A stretch of DNA of 64,000 nt from Veillonella seminalis (GTDB lineage: Bacteria; Bacillota; Negativicutes; Veillonellales; Veillonellaceae), in assembly GCF_003992065.1 (NCBI RefSeq), contig NZ_RQUZ01000013.1, forward strand, positions 1 through 64,000, read 5' to 3'. Position numbers and translations under genes: made by a program. Positions 60,761 through 64,000 of this stretch are shown here, piece after piece. Each line of letters starts with the position of its first letter. Within the stretch, counting starts at the first letter, position 1. The notes beneath the pieces are model-generated. The model was not told the origin of the DNA and searched no databases. It was given only the letters and a program-made list of their open reading frames with translations.

Positions 60761-61591
60761 ATGAGAAAATTATTTGCGTTAGCAGCTGCTGCTATTTTGG
60801 GGAGTGCCTTATTATTGGCCGGTTGTGGCAGTGACAACACAGCATCCGCCGGCAGTTCCGGCAAAACAACGATTACAGTTGGTGCATCACCGGTTCCACA
60901 TGCTGAAATCTTGGAACAAGTTAAACCGTTATTGGAAAAAGAAGGTATTGACCTTAAAATTGTTGAATTCACCGATTATGTAAAACCTAACTTGGCACTT
61001 AATGACAAAGAATTGGATGCCAACTTCTTCCAGCATTTGCCTTATCTTGACAAGTTCGATAGCGAACATAACTTAAGTCTTCAATCTGCCGGTAAAGTTC
61101 ACATTGAACCAATGGGTATTTACTCCAAAACAATTACCGACAAAGACTTGAACGCCGTTTTACCTAACGGCTCTAAAGTAGCGATTCCAAATGATCCAAG
61201 TAATGGCGGCCGTGCCCTTCTTCTTTTACAAAAAGCAGGTCTTATCACTTTGAAAGATCCTAACAATATCTATGCTACTAAAGCAGATATCGTTTCCAAC
61301 CCTAAGAATCTTGAAGTCGTAGAATTAGAAGCTGCTCAGTTACCACGCAGCTTAGATGACGTAGCTTTTGCTGTTATCAACACTAACTACGCTTTGGAAG
61401 CAGGTCTTGATCCACTCAAAGGTGCTTTATTCTTAGAAGATAAAGATTCCCCATATGCTAACATCGTTGCCATTCGCAAAGGCGACGAAAATCGTCCTGA
61501 AATCCAGAAATTAATGAAAGCCTTACAATCTCCTGAAATTAAAAAATTCATTGAAGATAAATACAAAGGCGCTATCTTACCTGCATTCTAA
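60761..61591 (+). CDS. metQ: Methionine-binding lipoprotein MetQ, lone copy 2
   Basis: A 276-residue MetQ lipoprotein with lipobox LLLAGC. It shows VGASPVPHAEILEQV, DYVKPNLALNDKELDANFFQ and AIPNDPSNGGRALLLLQ. GAGGAGGTAGAG gives a much stronger ribosome binding site than in copy 1. It is preceded by its own riboswitch and followed by a terminator. The tandem pair including leaders (about 59.37-60.49 and 60.53-61.59 kb) looks like a duplication of a riboswitch-gene unit. Confidence 0.93.
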   Translation: MRKLFALAAAAILGSALLLAGCGSDNTASAGSSGKTTITVGASPVPHAEILEQVKPLLEKEGIDLKIVEFTDYVKPNLALNDKELDANFFQHLPYLDKFDSEHNLSLQSAGKVHIEPMGIYSKTITDKDLNAVLPNGSKVAIPNDPSNGGRALLLLQKAGLITLKDPNNIYATKADIVSNPKNLEVVELEAAQLPRSLDDVAFAVINTNYALEAGLDPLKGALFLEDKDSPYANIVAIRKGDENRPEIQKLMKALQSPEIKKFIEDKYKGAILPAF

Positions 61592-61632
61592 ATCGTAAGA
61601 TAATTTGAAACACAACAACAAATACAACTAAA

Positions 61633-61681
61633 AGCCCGCTGAAGTGATTCTCATCTGAACACTTCAGCGGGCTATTTTTTT
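61633..61681 (+). terminator. Terminator of lone metQ copy 2
   Basis: AGCCCGCTGAAGTG pairs perfectly with CACTTCAGCGGGCT, followed by a T-run. Confidence 0.92.
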
Positions 61682-61687
61682 ATGCAG

Positions 61688-61744
61688 TTAAGTAGCAAAC
61701 CATATTTTAAATAGTGAATTATGTTTTAAGTAGTGAACCATGTT
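61688..61744 (+). repeat. 19-bp tandem repeat, three units
   Basis: TTAAGTAGCAAACCATATT, TTAAATAGTGAATTATGTT and TTAAGTAGTGAACCATGTT lie head to tail in the gap between the convergent metQ and cdd genes. Confidence 0.85.
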
Positions 61745-61864
61745 TAAAGGAGCGTAAGTGACGCATAAACATGTGTGAATCTCTTAGTTCGCTGCGTAAA
61801 ATTTTACGAAGTAAAATTCACAGCCGCCGAACAGGACGCATTTACAAAGTACTTAGTGCTCATA

Positions 61865-62260
61865 TCACACTAAGTCTTTCGGTCCGAAGCTGTGCGGCAA
61901 CAATTCATCCATCGTATAACTTATAACCTGCCCCGCTTCATCTTCCAGAAAAATCTGCGGAATATCGAATTCAAGCATTACCTGCCGGCAAGCACCGCAA
62001 GGCATACAGGGATTACTTTTCAAGCCGACGACAGCGATGGCCTTAAACGATGTATAACCTTTCGCAATAGCAGTCTGAATTGCACCGCGTTCGGCACACA
62101 TGGTGAGACCATATGAAGCATTTTCTACATTACAGCCGGTTATGACCGTACCGTTTTCACTGAGTAACGCCGCCCCAACAGGAAAATTTGAATACGGACT
62201 ATATGAATGCAAGGCCGCCTCTTTGGCTGCCTCAATTAATTTTTGTTGCCATGCTTCCAT
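61865..62260 (-). CDS. cdd: Cytidine deaminase
   Basis: A 131-residue tetrameric-type cytidine deaminase that converts cytidine and deoxycytidine to uridine forms. The zinc site is CAERGAIQTA (Cys-Ala-Glu) and PCGACRQ, with SPYSNFPVGAALL at the N-terminus. GAGGATAACC precedes the ATG. It is the last gene of the deoC-pdp-cdd salvage operon. Confidence 0.96.
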   Translation of the reverse strand: MEAWQQKLIEAAKEAALHSYSPYSNFPVGAALLSENGTVITGCNVENASYGLTMCAERGAIQTAIAKGYTSFKAIAVVGLKSNPCMPCGACRQVMLEFDIPQIFLEDEAGQVISYTMDELLPHSFGPKDLV

Positions 62261-62307
62261 GGTTATCCTCCTCGGATTATTTCATAATTGATTACACTTA
62301 TTCGTGA

Positions 62308-63630
62308 TTATATATACCGTTCCGTACCTTCGACCGTAACTCTGGCAAATACCAACGGCCGTTTAGCCGGTAGTGCATCCTCAATCGTCAAAGCATTTAA
62401 ATAGCGCGTTTCACCTTCTGCCAAGGTATTTTTCGAACTACTCTGCAGATAAGCAATAACTTCGTCTTCTGTAACTACATCACCTGTCTTTTTAAGCATC
62501 CAAATTCCAGCCTTATAATCGATGGTATCTGTCTTTGTATAACGTCCGGCTCCCAAAGCTAAAGCCGCCCTTCCGCAAGCTTCCGCATTCATATGCGTAA
62601 TATACCCCGATTTAGGTGCTGTAACAGCCTTTTTATAAGCCGCTTCGGCAAAACTCGGATCAGTTAACACGGACGCATCACCGCCTTGAGCAGTTACCAT
62701 TTCAACGAATTTATTAAAACCGCGACCGCTAGCCAATGTAACCTTTGCCATGGTTACACAGTCTTCATAGACTCCTTTACCGCCAAGATACAGCATATTG
62801 GCCGCTAACGTTATTGATTCTTGAATCAAATCAGCAGGACCTTCACCGCGAAGGACTTGCACGACTTCAGCGATTTCCGTCGCATTGCCGATAGCCTGCC
62901 CCAAAGGTCTATCCATATCGGTAATAAGAGCCACCGTTTGACGTCCGTTGTGATTACCGATAGCCACCATCGTTTCCGCCAAGCGTACCGCATCATCCAG
63001 CGTTTTCATAAAAGCGCCGCTGCCGACTTTAACATCCAGCAAAATAGCATCACTGCCGGCTGCTAATTTTTTACTCATCACGGAAGAGGCAATGAGCGGA
63101 ATACTGTCCACCGTTCCCGTCACATCGCGCAGAGCATACATCAATTTATCCGCCGGTGCCAAATTACCGGATTGCCCCGTAACGGCTACGCCGACTTTTT
63201 TGACAATATCCAAAAACTCATCTTTAGAAAGAGCCACATTCACATGTGGAATAGATTCTAATTTATCTATAGTGCCGCCCGTATGACCGAGGCCTCGGCC
63301 CGACATTTTGGCTACGGGCACACCGCAAGCCGCCACGATTGAGGCAATAATAAAGGTCGTTTTGTCGCCCACACCGCCGGTACTGTGTTTATCCACCTTA
63401 ATACCTGCTATCGAACTCAAGTCGATTTGTTCTCCCGACTCCGCCATAATCATGGTCAAATCGGCCGTTTCCACATCGGTCATGCCTTGAAAATAGACAG
63501 CCATGAGCCAGGCACTCATCTGATAATCGGGAATCTTGCCGCTTACGTAATTATCTATGATGTACTTTAGCTCGTCCTTCGTATGAGCCTCGCCATTGCG
63601 TTTTTTGATAATTAATTCATTCATATGCAT
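62308..63630 (-). CDS. pdp: Pyrimidine-nucleoside phosphorylase
   Basis: A 440-residue enzyme that splits thymidine, deoxyuridine and uridine into base and (deoxy)ribose-1-phosphate. The family signature SGRGLGHTGGTIDKLESIP is intact, along with KVDKHSTGGVGDKTT near the phosphate site and DVKVGSGAFMK. Length is close to B. subtilis Pdp (433). The ATG at 63630 with AGGTG 5 bases upstream is preferred over the longer frame at 63672. It lies between deoC and cdd. Confidence 0.95.
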   Translation of the reverse strand: MHMNELIIKKRNGEAHTKDELKYIIDNYVSGKIPDYQMSAWLMAVYFQGMTDVETADLTMIMAESGEQIDLSSIAGIKVDKHSTGGVGDKTTFIIASIVAACGVPVAKMSGRGLGHTGGTIDKLESIPHVNVALSKDEFLDIVKKVGVAVTGQSGNLAPADKLMYALRDVTGTVDSIPLIASSVMSKKLAAGSDAILLDVKVGSGAFMKTLDDAVRLAETMVAIGNHNGRQTVALITDMDRPLGQAIGNATEIAEVVQVLRGEGPADLIQESITLAANMLYLGGKGVYEDCVTMAKVTLASGRGFNKFVEMVTAQGGDASVLTDPSFAEAAYKKAVTAPKSGYITHMNAEACGRAALALGAGRYTKTDTIDYKAGIWMLKKTGDVVTEDEVIAYLQSSSKNTLAEGETRYLNALTIEDALPAKRPLVFARVTVEGTERYI

Positions 63631-63699
63631 AATATCACCTGTTTTCGTGAAAACCGCCGCAGCGGTACTCATGTTGCCAACCGCTATGAAATATCGTCG

Positions 63700-64000
63700 C
63701 TATTTCTCCGACATTGTATCCGACTTGAATGTTTCATCCAAACGATTCGTTAAAAGACCTACGGCCGCACTGGCGCCGATGCGATCACAACCGGCTGTCA
63801 AATACGCTACCATGTCTTCGATAGAGCGAATACCGCCGGCGGCTTTAATTTTAACCCCGGCACCGATATGTTTTTTGAATAGTAACACATCATCCAGCGT
63901 AGCTCCCGCTGTGCCGAATCCGGTTGAAGTTTTTATAAAATCAGCACCGCCATCCGTTACCGCTTGGCAAAGAGCGATTTTTTCAGCTTCTGTTAAATAG
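63700..64000 (-). CDS. deoC: Deoxyribose-phosphate aldolase, C-terminal part (runs off right edge)
   Basis: The minus-strand frame enters at the right edge as LTEAEKIALCQAVTDGGADF and continues with the Schiff-base Lys in FIKTSTGFG, then IKAAGGIRSIEDMVAYLTAG and DRIGAS. These are DeoC hallmarks. The enzyme cleaves deoxyribose-5-phosphate to glyceraldehyde-3-phosphate and acetaldehyde. The TAG stop is at 63700-63702. About 100 codons are present and the N-terminal half is outside the window. Confidence 0.94.
   Translation of the reverse strand, partial: YLTEAEKIALCQAVTDGGADFIKTSTGFGTAGATLDDVLLFKKHIGAGVKIKAAGGIRSIEDMVAYLTAGCDRIGASAAVGLLTNRLDETFKSDTMSEK

Noticed and set aside
60583-60972. Minus-strand frame over the second SAM riboswitch and metQ start
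   Set aside because: It overlaps an unmistakable riboswitch and metQ coding sequence on the other strand and has no start signal.

Overview
The window looks like a chromosomal segment of a low-GC, Gram-negative-type Firmicute of the class Negativicutes (Veillonella/Dialister/Megasphaera-like). The grounds are a stand-alone oxaloacetate decarboxylase/transcarboxylase-type carboxyltransferase, an [FeFe] hydrogenase, S-box (SAM-I) control of methionine genes, strong GGAGG ribosome binding sites, and Firmicute relatives for most proteins. The placement is an inference; no rRNA lies in the window. I see no prophage, insertion sequence or CRISPR array.

Layout. 1-2117: start of tuf, a CycA-type amino-acid permease and five tRNA genes (Thr-Tyr-fMet-Thr-Met) on the minus strand behind a consensus promoter. 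2390-6612: an arsenic operon arsR-acr3-arsD-arsA-arsC with operator-like repeats; acr3 has a frameshift and arsA an in-frame TGA. 6718-10678: uppP, a membrane metallophosphoesterase, and an overlapping nudix-mutY pair. 10850-16288: a GalT/HIT-like protein, a second phosphoesterase, small proteins, a DUF697-like membrane protein and a yerC-TSUP permease-SDR operon. 16347-19253: metN-metI-metQ behind a SAM-I riboswitch. 19358-25417: an ECF S-component-like protein, D-amino-acid transaminase, acyltransferase 3, a DUF4127 protein, a TRIC-type channel and an HxlR regulator. 26100-28100 is gene-poor: three tRNAs (Asp-Phe-Leu), degenerate repeats and an orphan strong terminator.

28094-43063: a PPC-domain protein, a small protein whose Shine-Dalgarno sits in a perfect palindrome, a second TSUP permease, a protein made of five helix-turn-helix units, a site-2 protease, a low-molecular-weight phosphatase, an apparent KduI/KDPG-aldolase chimera next to a LacI-family regulator, an S-box operon of a MetE-like methyltransferase with azlCD, the hydrogenase, a D-2-hydroxyacid dehydrogenase, an RraA-like protein and pyrFE. 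43155-49264: an OsmC protein, a CsoR/InrS-type sensor with a His-rich tail, and a NikA/Opp-type ABC transporter with both ATPases fused. 49582-56254: a methyltransferase, the carboxyltransferase, a three-gene envelope polysaccharide cluster and a nitrilase-family amidase. 56378-64000: an Ada-like zinc-ribbon pseudogene, an XRE regulator, tRNA-Ser, an exported phytase-like protein, two lone metQ genes each with its own SAM-I riboswitch, and a deoC-pdp-cdd pyrimidine salvage operon running off the right edge.

The main shared theme is methionine: four SAM-I riboswitches govern a complete Met ABC importer, two extra binding lipoproteins, and a methyltransferase plus a BrnFE/AzlCD-type exporter. 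The second theme is gene decay: acr3, arsA, the Ada-like gene, the fused kduI-eda gene and possible transporter remnants near 25.5 and 26.2 kb.
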